From positions 630,285 through 694,284 of the forward strand of contig VZQC01005092.1 in assembly GCA_009823505.1 (NCBI GenBank): a stretch of DNA of 64,000 bases. Direction: 5' to 3'. Shown piece by piece: positions 33,578 to 45,259 of the stretch (positions within the stretch are counted from its first letter, which is position 1; the number at the start of each line of letters is the position of its first letter). The DNA comes from Rhizomys pruinosus. Lineage: Eukaryota; Chordata; Mammalia; Rodentia; Spalacidae. The notes under the pieces are model-generated. The model had not been told where the DNA came from. It searched no databases and was given only the letters and a program-made list of their open reading frames with translations. The translations under genes were made by a program, and so were the position numbers.

Positions 33578-34415
33578 GGACGAGAAAAGATGCAAGCTGT
33601 TTTGGGTGACTGTATGTCGTTAACTTGGGAAGCAAACTTAATTCCTTAAGCTAAATCATTCTACAGGTAAAAGAGAATGCTACAACATGATACTGTACAA
33701 CAGAAAATTTATAGAGAACATTTGTATGTGCCAATCCCAAAGTTATTGTTATACAGATTTTAAGTAAAACAGATGTAGACAACAACAATTTATATTTCCA
33801 ATTAACTCAGATGCATTACTATTTTTATCAAAACCTTTAAAACTATGGGAAAAGACTTGTATCTTCCCACAGATCAAAACGTCACCAACTTAATGACTGA
33901 GAAAGAAAAGATACAGCTTTGCATTGTGTAGGATGTACCAGGAAGTGCCAGCAGAAAGGTTGGCCCATCTGAACATTGAAAGGAAGAAAAGCCTCAGACT
34001 GCTACAGACATCAAACCTCTCTGTGGATTCTACTTGTAACAACTGTTTATAATGAGTCCTAATGAAACTTACCTTCTAGGTGCTGCAATGTTTTAATACG
34101 AGAGACTTTCTTACCTCCCCTTCATAGAATAAGGAGGAATATGATGATGATGAGGTCGTTCTCTAACTGTAAATTGGAGCCAACTGTTATAGAGGTAATC
34201 TCTTATAAAACTGGTAAAAAAACTTCTTTAATTGACTACTAGACATAGGAACTGTGAAAAGGATTATTCTCTATTCAGAACCAAATATAATACTAAAGTC
34301 TCCTTATGATGTTCATTTAAGCAAAATATATTAATACAGAAGAGCTCTGATATCAGCAATGGATTATTCTACCAAGGAGATGTTGGCTAGGGGATCCAAG
34401 GCCCCACAAAAGGTA
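33286..34415 (+). mobile_element. L1 3' UTR with inserted and inverted module
   Basis: From 33340 the sequence follows the 3' UTR at 50.18 kb (tgccttgattcctgcctatag, gagattcatgggtcaaaaaa, the gggggatacag block). After aaatcttaaaac (33479-33491) it departs for ~350 bp, which include a 33-A run (33545-33577) and a ~210-bp stretch that matches the complement of 49930-50135. It then rejoins at ttaaaactatggg (33838) and continues collinear with 11340-11890 to ~34415. Confidence 0.75.
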
Positions 34416-34535
34416 AAGGCCCACCCTAAATGTAGACATTACCTTCTGCCAGCAGGCAGTATAAAGGGCCATGGCAGAGGGAGCTGGTCCCTTTTTCTTA
34501 CAGATTGCCTCTCTCTCACTGGTGAGTCTTGCTGT
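34416..34535 (+). other. Unassigned junction with TATA-like motif
   Basis: This 120-bp stretch lies between the truncated L1 3' UTR and the next L1. It contains gcagtataaagggcc (about 34457-34471) and a pyrimidine-rich run, which suggests an LTR fragment, but no ends can be drawn. Confidence 0.3.
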
Positions 34536-35661
34536 TTCCTAAGCCTATGTCTTGTAGGTTATTGGCAATTTTTTCTGCTATCACCTTCAGGGTAGCAGGT
34601 TTCACGTTGACACTTTCGATCCACTTGGAGTTGATGTTTTTACAGGGTGAGAGGTAGGAGTTTAATTTTGTTCTTTTACAAATGGTGATCCAATTTTTCC
34701 AGCACCATTCACTGAAGATGCTAGCCTTCCTCCATTGAGATTTTATTGCCCCTTTGTCAAATATGAAGTGGCTGAAATTGTATGAGCTCAAGTTTGAATT
34801 TTCAATTTTGTTCCATTGCTCAATGGTTCTGTTTTTGTGTCAGTACCAGGCTGTCTTTTTGACTATGGCCCTGTAATATAGCTTGAAGCCTGGTAGAACA
34901 ATCCCAGAAGTCAGAAAACAAATGACATACTCAAAAGATGGAGTAAAGAGCTGAACAGAGACTTCACCAGTGAGGAATTAAAGGTGGCTGAGAAATATCT
35001 TAAAAAGTGTTCATCATTAATAATTAAGGAAATGCAAATAAAAACCAGTTTCAGATATGATCCACTCTGATTCGACTGGCTAAGGTCAAGAAAACAAAAG
35101 ACACCAAATGCTGGAGAAGTTGTGGGAAAAGGGGTACGCTCATCCACTGCTGGTTGGTGGAAATGTAAACTTATACAAGAATTATGGAAAGCAGTGTTGA
35201 GAACACTTTGAAGACTCAAAATGAGCCTACAATCTGACCTAATCATACCAGTCCTGGGTATCTACCCAAAAGACTCATCCTACCGCAAAGACACTGGCAC
35301 ACCCATGTTTACTGCAGCTCTCTACACAACAGCAAAGAGTTGGAACCAACCCAAAAGTCCCACAACAGAGGAGTGGATGACAAAAATGTGATACATCTAC
35401 ACAATGGAGTACTATGTACTATTCAGTGGTAAAGAAAGATGACATCATGGGACTGGAGAGATGGCCTAGCAGTTAAGAGCACCAGCTGCTCTTGCAGAGG
35501 ACCCAGGTTCAATCCCCAGCACCCACATGGCAGCTGAGAACCCTCTGTAACTCCAATTCCAGGAGAACTCCAGTTCCAGAGGAATCTGACACCGTCTTCT
35601 GACCTCCGCAGCATTGCACGACACGGGTGCACCGAACTACATGCAGACACTACATTCATAC

Positions 35662-35755
<94 letters not shown>

Positions 35756-36245
35756 AAAAGATGACATCATGAACTTTTCAGGTAAATGGGTGGAAGTTGA
35801 AGCCATTATGCTAAGTGAATTAACACAGTCCCAGAAAAACAAATGGTGAATGGTTTCCCTTATTTGTGAGTGCTAACAGCAAATCCCCATTTGAAAGACA
35901 AGCTGAACAACCTTATTGACATATTTCTTTTTATCTGAAAACAACTATGCTGTTAATAATGTAAATCTCTTAACAGGCTCTAGAATCAACTCAGCACTTA
36001 TTTTCAGACTCTGAAATTACCGTATATGGGTAGAAGGTTATGTTTTCATATTTTAGAGTAATATAAAATTAAAGGCGGAAAATGTGAATTCCTAAACATA
36101 AAAAAAGACTGAGAGAAAGATGCAGGATATTTATGGCAGAATGTATGATCTGGGGTGGGATGGGGGAAAGGGTAAGGGGAATATGTCTAAACTGAACTGA
36201 AAAGTGATGTCTGAAATACACAAAACATCCAATAAATGCATTATA
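34536..36245 (+). mobile_element. 5'-inverted (twin-primed) L1
   Basis: The segment 34536-34908 is the complement of L1 ORF2 sequence equivalent to about 10590-10925. From 34912 the plus strand continues as the next ORF2 part (equivalent to 11130 onward), then a short 3' UTR, AATAAA near 36231 and an A-rich end. Adjacent ORF2 segments in head-to-head orientation with ~200 bp lost at the join are the classic product of twin priming. The 3' UTR is the short ~240-bp form. A SINE interrupts it at 35450. No TSD was identified. Confidence 0.88.
35450..35756 (+). mobile_element. B2-type SINE with compound microsatellite tail
   Basis: Full-length, duplicated-block copy inside the L1 ORF2 end. An exact TSD, aaagatgacatcatg, lies at 35435-35449 and 35757-35771. 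Its tail expanded into about 11 (AACT)-phase units (35660-35706) and then about 12 (AAAT)-phase units (35707-35752). Confidence 0.94.
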
Positions 36246-36259
36246 TTAAAAAAAATAAG

Positions 36260-36557
36260 ACCCTAAAACAGAAAGCCCTGACACAAAGTGTCTTCAGGGA
36301 ATACTGCAAAACAATACATTTCAGTAAATTGGAAAATATATAATGAGCATATTTCAACCAAAATTGAACCTACATATGCCAAAAACATGTGGTGACATTG
36401 ACACAATAAAAATCTCAGAAAAGTCTGGATCTGAAGGTGCATGCCTTTAATCTTAGCACTTGGGAGGCAGAGGCAGGTAGGTCTTTGTGAGTTCAAGACT
36501 TTGTCCTCATAGTGAGTTGTAGGACAGCTGGACCTATAGGGAGAACCTGTCTCAAAA

Positions 36558-36588
<31 letters not shown>

Positions 36589-36865
36589 ACCTCAGAACAG
36601 AGAAAAGTTCAATGTTAAATCTCACTTAATGAATTTATACTAAATTTTCTAAAGCTACCTTATAATTTGAAAAGGGTGAAGTGCTCCAATTCATTTTACA
36701 AAATCACTAATATGAGGAGAACAGATACTGGCAATGACATAACAACAATAAAAGAAAACATTTTTTAAAAATACCTGAAGAAGAAAATGCAAACAATATC
36801 AATGAAATGTACAAACTTAATTCAACAGCATATAAAAAGTGTATGAATTTGATTTATTGGAAAAT
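36260..36865 (+). mobile_element. Very old L1 fragment with B1 inside
   Basis: The parts at 36290-36400 and 36640-36850 resemble L1 RT-region sequence (cttaattcaacagcatataa). They are so degraded that the assignment is tentative. Confidence 0.4.
36425..36592 (+). mobile_element. B1 SINE
   Basis: The blocks catgcctttaatcttagcac, gggaggcagaggcaggtag, gtgagttcaagac and gagaacctgtctcaaaa appear in B1 order. The tail has expanded to (AAAT)n (36556-36590). Confidence 0.92.
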
Positions 36866-37133
36866 GAATGAAATCCCAGCATTTCAGAGAATAAAACAGA
36901 AAGATTATCAATTGGAGGACAGATTAAGGTATACAGTAAGAATTTATAATTTATCTGTAGAGTAAGAATTTATCTCAAAAAAATTCTACTTAAGTTCAGT
37001 TGGCTTTTTTCTAGTGATTAAAAAAAAAACAGTTAATTCATGAAATCCATAAACAAAATAAAACCAATAAAATCAAGGAAAAAAAACCCACACAGCCCTT
37101 TGAATAGATAAAGGAAAACGTATATGAAATTTC

Positions 37134-37178
37134 AGAGCCAGGCATGTTGGAGCACACCTTTAATCTCAGCACACAAGA
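37134..37178 (+). mobile_element. B1 5' fragment
   Basis: Only the first ~45 bp of B1 (gagccaggcatgttggagca, cacctttaatctcagcac) are present. Confidence 0.75.
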
Positions 37179-37469
37179 GATTCTTTTCAAAACAAATCAT
37201 TTTTTTTCTTGAAGATGAGAGCAGTGAAGAAATTATATATAGAAAATCATACCTGGAAACAACAAGGGGTATGAAACCTGCACTAACGTAATTCAAAATG
37301 GGAAAACTTGAATCACACCGTCTGTGGTCAGGAGTGAGCATGACAAGCTTGTCATCCCTACCACTTTTAATGCAATGTAGAAATATGGCACATAGCCATA
37401 ACAATCTGGGAAGAGAATAAAATAAAACAAAGCAAAACACATTCAATTTTGAAAGCAAAAATATAATTT

Positions 37470-37695
37470 ATTCTGTTTTGTAGTTGTGATGAAATGCATA
37501 AAATTCTACCTAAAGACTTTCACACATGATCTATTAACTAAAACTTCAGCATATGAAATCAGTATGCAAGTATCAGCAGCCTTTCTTTACTTAAATAATT
37601 GACTCTATTAAAGAACTCAGGAAAACAATTCTATCTATAAGTACACAAAAGACACCCAGGAATAAATGTAAATGAGTATGCAAGTGACCTTGAAA
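37470..37695 (+). mobile_element. Old L1 ORF2 fragment
   Basis: The sequence cagcagcctttctttactta and the ggaataaatgtaaatgag region correspond to the ORF2 stretch just after RT (compare 31288-31400). It is degraded. Confidence 0.55.
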
Positions 37696-37734
37696 AGGAA
37701 CATTAGAGCACCTCACTCCATCTGAAAGCCTCTG

Positions 37735-38035
37735 TAGAGTAACCACCCTAAATCATACCATGCCCATCCTCCTGCTTTGAGAACATCTGCATTCCCTCCC
37801 ACTGCCCCAGGGCCACACTACCCTGCTGGGTAGAGGGGCTCAGACCTGAGACCCCTTGCTGTGACCTCTGCAGGGTGAGGTTCACAAATCCTGCCATGCC
37901 CATCCCCTGCTTTGAGGCCATCTGCCATCATGTCCACTGCTCTAGGGCTTAGGCCTCCCTGAAGATGATAGGCAACAGCACACCATCTTCCATCTCCTGT
38001 CCTTGGACCTTGGCACTATCCATCCGAGATTTCTG
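37735..38035 (+). repeat. L1 5'-UTR monomers, ~136-bp unit
   Basis: The block ccatgcccatcc with the following ctgctttgag and atctgc recurs at 37758 and 37894 (step 136 bp). About two units precede the L1 coding part. The unit is distinct from the other three monomer types in this window. Confidence 0.7.
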
Positions 38036-38744
38036 AAGTTCTAAGTAGCAGGGCCACTTCTCTCTCCAGGAGAACCCTGAGTAGACTGACTGGAGCCATC
38101 TGGTGTCTCCAATGTAAAATTAAATGAGGAAACTTGAAACCAAGACCAAGCTTTTCTTACCTAATCTGAAAACAACCGATGTACATCTATAATACAAAAA
38201 GAATTAGACTTCAATTTAATAAGGAAAGGATTGAGTTCATACCATAAACAAAAGCAACAAAAGGAATACACATGCAAAAATCACAAAAAAATGATAATAT
38301 GTAAAAGCAAAATAATACGCTCCCACCAAACATCACAGTTCCTTTAAAAAGAATTGTACAATGAGAACCTACAAGGGATAAACCAGGACACAGATTTTCA
38401 AAGAACGATCATAAATATGACCAAAGAATTCAAAGAATTTAAAGAACAAGGAACTCAAAAAAGTAACAGAAGATGAAATATTGAGTAAATTTAATCATTT
38501 TTAATAATGTTTGAAACTATCTTGAGAGCAATAAAAACAAAAGGGGATTAAAGGAGCATTAAATGAAAAAGATGTCAAATTATCCCTTTCTGCAGATGAA
38601 ATGATACTGTACCTAAGAGATCCCAAAAATTCCACCAGAAAGCTCCTAGATATGATTATGACTTTAAGTAAAGTGGCAGGTTGTAAAATTATAAAATCGG
38701 TATAAAAATATAAAAATCAATTTCTAAATGTGTTTAAGAAACAA

Positions 38745-39316
38745 CTTATAGTTTATTTTTAGAATTTGTAATTTTGGGGCTGGAGAGATGGCCTAGCGGT
38801 TGAGAGTGCCGACTGCTCTTGCAGAGGACCCGGGTTCGGTCCCCAGAACCCACATGGCAGCTGAGAACCGTCCATAACTCCAATTCCAGGAGAACTCCAG
38901 TTCCACGGGAATCTGATGCCCTCTTCTAACCTCCACAGCATTGCACGACATGGGTGCACAGATCTGTATGCAGATAGTACATTCATACACATAAAATAAT
39001 AAAAATTAAAAAAAGGAATTTGTAATTTTGATTTATGTGTGGAGTGTATATATTCACATTTTGGAATAATATAAAATTAAAGGGAAATGAGAGAGAGAAA
39101 ACTATTCAAAGACCTGACCAAAATAGTAAACTTGTGCATTGAAAAGGTTATAAAAGACGTAGTAAAAGATGGAAGACAGGACTTAACATGTATGACAGAA
39201 TCCATGATCACTGGTGGGGGGCAGGTGGATGTAAGGGGTGGGCACGGATGGGGGAATGAGTCTAAATTTGATTAAGAAATGTTGTATGAAATGCACTCAA
39301 TAAAAATTAACTTTAT

Positions 39317-39318
<2 letters not shown>
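38745..39318 (+). mobile_element. L1 3'-UTR end nested in L1 ORF2, itself split by a SINE
   Basis: It begins with ttatttttagaatttgtaat, has the aatataaaattaaaggg motif, a purine/G-rich tract (about 39212-39255), tgtatgaaatgcactcaata and AATAAA. This is the short 3'-UTR form, as at 36.0-36.24 kb. The host ORF2 resumes after the (AT)n at ~39370. Confidence 0.82.
38776..39014 (+). mobile_element. B2-type SINE, duplicated-block subfamily
   Basis: Full length, with an exact TSD gaatttgtaatttt on both sides (38762-38775 and about 39016-39029). It inserted into the nested L1 3' UTR, giving three levels of nesting. Confidence 0.94.

Positions 39319-39362
<44 letters not shown>
39312..39362 (+). repeat. 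(TA)n microsatellite
   Basis: Two TA runs of roughly ten units each, separated by tatt; they follow the poly(A) position of the nested L1. Confidence 0.92.
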
Positions 39363-40769
39363 GGTAGCCATTATATATGAAAATAACCAGCAATTGGAAA
39401 AGAGTACATGGAAACTCATCCATTCACAATAGTCTCAAAAATATCTTGAAGATTAACCTGATCAAAAATATTAAAGATTTCTACAATGAATATTTTAAAC
39501 TGTTAAAGAAAGGGATTGAGGAAGACACTAGATGATGGAAGGACCTTCCATGCTCAAGAATTGACAAGAACTGATATTGTGAAAATGGCCATCCCATCAA
39601 AATTAATTATCAATTCAGTGTAACCCAAAAAAGAATACTGTATCATTTTTCACAGAATTTGGAAAAAAAAAAGTCTTAAAATCCATATGGAGATTCAAAA
39701 GTCCACTGATAGGCAAATCAGCCTTGAACACAAAGAGCAATGCTGGATGGATTACTACCCCAGATTTCTAGCTATATTAAACAGCAATGATCATAAAAAC
39801 AGCATGGCGCAGGCAGAAAAATAGACACATAGATCAATGGAAAATAATTGAAGACTCATACGTGAATATATACAATTTCAGTCACCTGTTATTTGACAAA
39901 GGGCCCAAGAACATTCACTTGAAGAAAGACAGCAACTTCAACAAATGATGCCATAGAAACTAGATAGCATTTTTTAGAAGAGTGTAGTAGTCTCGCTTTT
40001 CTTTCACCTTGCACAAAAGTCATTCCAAATGGATCATAGACCTCAATATGGAAACTAAAATTATAAAACTATTAGAAAAAAAAAACATTGGTAGTAACCT
40101 ACAAGATATAGATGTAGGGAAGGGCTTTTAAAATCAGACATCATTTGCTCAAGAATTAAGGTCAGCAATCACCAAGTGGAATGTCACCTAAACTAAAAGG
40201 TTTCTGTACAGCAAAAGAAACAAGCAAGTTTGTGAAGAGAAAACCCAAAGACTGGGAGAAAACCTTCACCAGCAACACATCTGACAGAGATTTAACGTCC
40301 AGAATATATAAGGAAGTGAACAAACACAAAGAACCAAGAAAACACATGACCTCAGATCTGATCAGAGTACTCAAAAGAATAAATTATGATACCTAAGAAA
40401 TACATTAAAAAGTATTCAAAATTTTTTTGTAATTATGGAAATGCAATTTAAATCCATATTAAGATTTCAACTTAACCCATTCAGACATGCTAAGATTAAG
40501 GGAAAAATTAGATCAATGCTGGCAAGGATTTGGGGGAAAGGGAACACACATTTACTGCTGGTGAGATTGGAAAGCCTATGAAAAACAATATGGAGAACTC
40601 TTAGAATACTAAATATGAACGTGATATTTGACCCAGTTATACCAATCCTTGGTATATGCCCAAAGAACCCATTCTAATTCATTCATGTTTGTTGCTGCCT
40701 TTTTTCATAAAAGTAAGATATGGAAGCAACCTAAGTGTGCCTCAACTGATGAACACATAAGGAAACAAT

Positions 40770-40896
40770 TGGGAGGCAGAGGCAGGCCGATCGTTGTGAG
40801 TTCAAGGCCGGCCTGCTCTACAGAGCGAATTCCAGGACAGCTGGGGCTACAGTGAGACCCTGTCTTAAAAAGCCAAAAAAAAAAAAAAAAAAAAAA
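40770..40896 (+). mobile_element. B1 SINE, 5'-truncated
   Basis: It starts at gggaggcagaggcaggccg, lacking the first ~35 bp, and continues through gtgagttcaaggccggcctg and gagaccctgtcttaaaaag to a poly(A). It is inserted in old L1 ORF2. Confidence 0.92.
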
Positions 40897-40970
40897 TTAG
40901 TTCTCCTCAGAGATTAAAGAAAGATGAAATAATGAAATTTGCAGGTAAATGGATAGAACTAGAAAGTGTT

Positions 40971-41232
40971 TGGGCTGGAGAGATGGCCTAGCGGTTAAGA
41001 GCGCCGACCGCTCTTACAGAGGACCCAGGTTCGATCCCCAGCACCCACATGGCGGCTGAGAACCCTCTGAAACTCCAATTCCAGGAGAACTCCAGTTCCA
41101 GGGGAATCTGACACCCTCTTCTGACCTCCACGGCATTGCACGACATGGGTGCACAAACTTGCATGCAGACAGTACATTCATACACATACGTAAATAAATA
41201 AAATTAATAAAAAAATAAAAAATAAATTAAAA
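40971..41232 (+). mobile_element. B2-type SINE, duplicated-block subfamily
   Basis: Full length and little diverged, with A and B boxes like the copy at 20541. TSD agaaagtgtt at 40961-40970 and 41233-41242, within the L1 ORF2 terminus. Confidence 0.94.
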
Positions 41233-42899
41233 AGAAAGTGTTATACTAAGTGAATTAACACGGATGCAGAAAAACAAATTACATATGATCCCCCTCATAT
41301 TTGTTTCCTTGTGACAAATCCTTATATGTGAGTATGTATCCTGATTCATCTTCAGGAACCAGGAAAAGGGAAAGGATCCAGGGAGGTAAATGGAGAGAAG
41401 AAGAGTAGGAGATAGGTGTTACCAAGGCAGAACTGAACAAAATTGGGGTATTTAAGTGGGAGGGGAGGTTGGATTATACAAGGAGCTTTGAGGATAATAG
41501 AGAAGAAGGAGCTCAAGAGAAGTAGGACCATATGAGATTGGTATTATCAAAGTAGAACTGGGGAAAATGAGTATAGTTTAAGTGGAAGGGCATGCAGACA
41601 AGGTAAGAGAGGAAGGAAGAAAGTAGAGAGACATAGTGGCTAGCTCATATAAAATATAGACAAAGGGAATTATTTTAATACAATAACTTACTGACAAATT
41701 ATATATGCATTATCTCTACATGAGTCCATATGAATAGGTGAAGATAATGGCAGACAGGAGAAACCTTCCTGTGAATTTCTGGCTAGGGTAGTCCTAGAGA
41801 CTTCCAAAATTACACAGATTATTGTCATCACCCTTAATTTCCTTCCTGAACTTGAAGGTAAAACCCTATTGCTGAACGTGGGAGATAATTTGGACACAGA
41901 ATTTGGAGCTATTTAGCTGGAAATGGTATGGAAGCCATTCCACTGAATGTTAGCTCTCATAGCTTTGGAGAGCACTATATAAGCTTCTAAGGGAGATCAT
42001 TAATCTATGGTCCAACCCTAGCTTTAAAGCCAAATAACAACATGAAAGACCTGCACAGCAAAGCACATTGGTGCAGCAGTGGCACTTTTATCTTGGGGGT
42101 GATTAACAGCAACCTAATTGGACTTAAAGCCCACTCAATCGAAGGAGACTCAGGTGTAGGAGTGCAAACATAGCCAAATACACATGGCTGGAAATGTGGT
42201 AAATCTTAAAGTAAATCTCAAAGCTGTCATGTCCCTAGAAAAATGTGATTTTGTACTATGTGCAAAATATGTATTCTTATATTTATAGACAAGTATCTCA
42301 GTCATCATTAATTAAAGAAACTTATTTTCCACTAGATGGATACAATTAAAGAGTACAACAACTTATCACACAGACATTTGTCTGTGGATTTACAAGCCTA
42401 AGTGGCACATCTACAATAAGTCCTCTTCAACTGTGTCCTTGGCCCATCTCCTATATTAAATGTCACCCACCCAGTGCTCAGCGACCGTTGCAGAAGAGGG
42501 GGCAGAAAGCTTGTAAGAACCATGAAGTTCATGCATGACCATAAGAAAGTAGAGACATACAAGATCCTGGAACCTTTCTCTCTTTAACCTAAGACAATGG
42601 TTTCAGCATGCAAACTCAAGGAGACAAAATACCAGAAAAAAATGAGAAAGGGGCAACAAGCCCAGATCTTAGTTGAAGGTTATTAGTAGCTGATTTCCAC
42701 TGGTGCATGAACTAGTACTGAAAATGTCTGGGTACACTACCTTGAGTTCAAAGCCCTTAATATAAATGACAGAATGCATGAAATTTGTGGTGGTTTAAGA
42801 GAGAGTGAAGATGGGGGAAGAGACACGAAGATGATGATATTTTATAAGAAATACATAGCAATTCTATTAAAAGTGTAAAAGAAGAAAACTATGAAACAC

Positions 42900-43380
42900 C
42901 AAAAAATTCCTTTACATCTATGTGCTGAAGTTTCTGAGGTAAATGAAACATTATATTGTTTGTGGAATGTATCATAGTAGAATTAATATGGATATTGGAA
43001 TTCCAATCCTTAAATTCCCAAATGATGTTCTTTTACCATATCTATATGACATTGTTCACCACAGGTAGAATTAGAATCAGCTTTGGTGTCTGTCAACAGG
43101 TGAATAGATGAAGAAAATAGATAAATGTAAGGATGTGACATGATTTCTCACATCTCTGGAAACTAAACAAAGAAAAAAGGTGATGTAAACCTCAAAGAAG
43201 GGCTATCAGAGATTCAGAGGTGGTCAGGGGAGGAGAAAAATGTCAGAGAAGGTAAGTGAATGTGAATAGATTAAAGCTGAGTATCTATCTATCTATCTAT
43301 GAATAACCATGGTGAAACTAGTTCATTTACATAATTTTCATGTGTTGTAATAAACAATTATAATTGAAAGACTATTTGGA
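42900..43380 (+). mobile_element. Old L1 3' end fragment
   Basis: The segment with ggtgtctgtcaacaggtgaa, tagatgaagaaaatag and ggttgtaataaac-like ends resembles an ancient L1 ORF2 terminus and 3' UTR. A short (TCTA)n run lies at 43282-43300. Confidence 0.5.
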
Positions 43381-43575
43381 AACACAAGTTTTTAAAATAA
43401 AATGTCCATTAGTAATAGAGTATTGTGATAACTGAGATAGAAGAAACATCAAACACTAACACTATTATTAGTCAATTATGAATTTCAGAAGTCACATCAC
43501 AGAAAGAAGAAATAGCTATTAGTTAAGGATAAATGGCCAAGAATCCATAGAAAATAGTGGAGGCTAGCTTCTTGT

Positions 43576-43616
<41 letters not shown>

Positions 43617-44143
43617 AACATTCTATTGATGTAAATGTTTCTCCTACTTTCAAATACAAATAGGATTCATTATGGCAATCCTATGGTTTAATAAGAGGAG
43701 AAATCAAGTAGAATCTGTAAGTTATTTTAATATTGGTTTATGGCAGGAGTAATTCTATTAAAAAAGCCTTGGTCTCCAGTCTCTATCAAGACCTCTGGAA
43801 TGAGCATTTGGAAACCAAATCAAGACCTCATCAGATTTGAGGAGCTAATGCAGGCCTGCTCTTGACACTTAAATCTTCCAAAGAGAAAGCTAAATAGATG
43901 TACATGACTTTTATTATTTTATTTTGCTTTTCTTGGATTATCATGAGACATGGTCCTGCTATATAATCCAGGATGACCCAAACTACAAATTTGTTGTCTC
44001 TGGCCTGAGAAATAGATATATAGCCATTTTCTAGCACATTTAGTGTAACTTGTATTGTTTAAAAATTACTTGTGGTATTTTGATATAGGAATAGAAAAAT
44101 GGGCAAGGGGAGGTTTATAATAAGTTATAAATTAGCACTAATC
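43381..44143. other. Spacer with (AT)n
   Basis: An (AT)n run of about 15 units lies at 43578-43608. A faint B1-like complement may lie at 43935-44010. No gene was seen. Confidence 0.5.
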
Positions 44144-44630
44144 CAACTTGCTATACTTTTTTTAAAGTTAATTTTTTGAGTGCAGTTCATATAACATTTC
44201 ATAACCAAATTTAGACTCATTCCTCTATCCATCCCCATCCCTCAACCCCCACACACACACCAGAGCTCATGGATTCTGCCATACATGTTAAGTCCTGTTT
44301 TGCAACTTATTCTCAGTCTTTTATAGCCTTTTCAATGCAGAAGTTTACTGTTTTGGTCAGTTCTTTGAACAGGTTTTTCTCTCTCATTTTGTTCCCTTTA
44401 ATTTTATATTACTCCAAAATATGCATATATACACTCCACAAATAAATCAAAATTACAAAGTCTGAAAATAAACTGTAGATTAATTCCAAAACACTTTTAA
44501 GGATTCACATTTTGACAGTAAAGCTGCATGCACTTTACTGTTAAAGTAAAAAGAAATGTAACCTCATTCTAAATTACACGTATGTTTTAATGTACTTTTT
44601 TTGAATGTTCTATAAGAATTTAATATAGAC

Positions 44631-44960
44631 AGACGCCATATTGTGGTCCTGAGCAGGGCAGGGCTCAGGACCAGCCCGCCACCGCTCCAGGAAGGTAAAC
44701 TCAGGGCATTGACCCACGGGTGCAGGACAATTGATTTGCTGAGTTGTGGCAGAGGGGGCCAGTGACTGGCGGACCTAGACCCGACTCCTAAATCCTGCCA
44801 AAATGTGGCTGCCCAGCTGGGTGGCCCTGCCCCCACCCCGTAGTCACAAGTGGGAAGGGATCCTGGCTTTGGAGTTAGGCGCAGATGCCATATTGTGGTC
44901 CTGAGCAGGGCAGGGCTCAAGACCAGCCCTCCACCACTCCAGGAAGGTACCAGGGTGCAG
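44631..44960 (+). repeat. L1 5'-UTR monomers, 252-bp unit
   Basis: A GC-rich block beginning gccatattgtggtcctgagc occurs at 44636 and again at 44888, step 252 bp, with over 90% identity across ~65 bp. About 1.3 units are present. The gccatattg core fits the YY1 consensus (CCATnTT), a factor known to bind human L1 promoters; its use here is only inferred. Confidence 0.8.
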
Positions 44961-45259
44961 GCTAAGTTAGGAACACCCCCCCACCAACAACTGGAATTGA
45001 GGAGAGAGTATCCAGTGGATTAAGAGAACATTCAAAACAGGAAAGGAAGAGACTTTCAGTATCCAATATATAAACAAAAGTGAAAGCCTGAAAACTAGAC
45101 AAGTCAGCCCTCCAGAAACAACGAGGAGGGAAGGAAGGAGGAAAAAAAAGAGGCATTGGAAGGTGGCAAGCAAAATAAAGCAAGCTTTCAGCCTTCAACA
45201 AACTGAAAAGGCATTTGAGATTTGAATCACAAAAGGGAAACCCACATGCCAGAGAGACA

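Larger units (their letters stand above)
27860..34415 (+). mobile_element. Nearly full-length L1 with altered 3' end
   Basis: Order on the plus strand: tandem 5'-UTR monomers (27861-28200), unique 5' UTR, ORF1 (28480-29440), SINE tail (29451-29575), ORF2 lacking most of the endonuclease (29590-33070), a minisatellite (33076-33285) and a 3' UTR that stops near 34415 without its polypurine tract or poly(A). It contains a minus-strand SINE at 31738-31994. All frames carry stops. The missing 3' terminus coincides with the start of other sequence at 34416. Confidence 0.87.
37700..42890 (+). mobile_element. Older L1 with internal deletion and nested insertions
   Basis: The 5' UTR (37700-38130) and an ORF1 start (to ~38500) change abruptly into the end of RT (38540-38740). 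In this copy the catalytic FADD reads as SADE. ORF2 then continues after a nested L1 3' end (38745-39318) and an (AT)n run, from 39370 to 40960, and ends in an old-type 3' UTR (41260-42890) with a polypurine tract near 42810-42830. A B1 (40770) and two SINEs are inserted. It is heavily mutated. Confidence 0.8.

Noticed and set aside
44564..44920. 118-codon minus-strand ORF with repeated SPALLRTTIWH
   Set aside because: Antisense of the 252-bp L1 promoter monomers.
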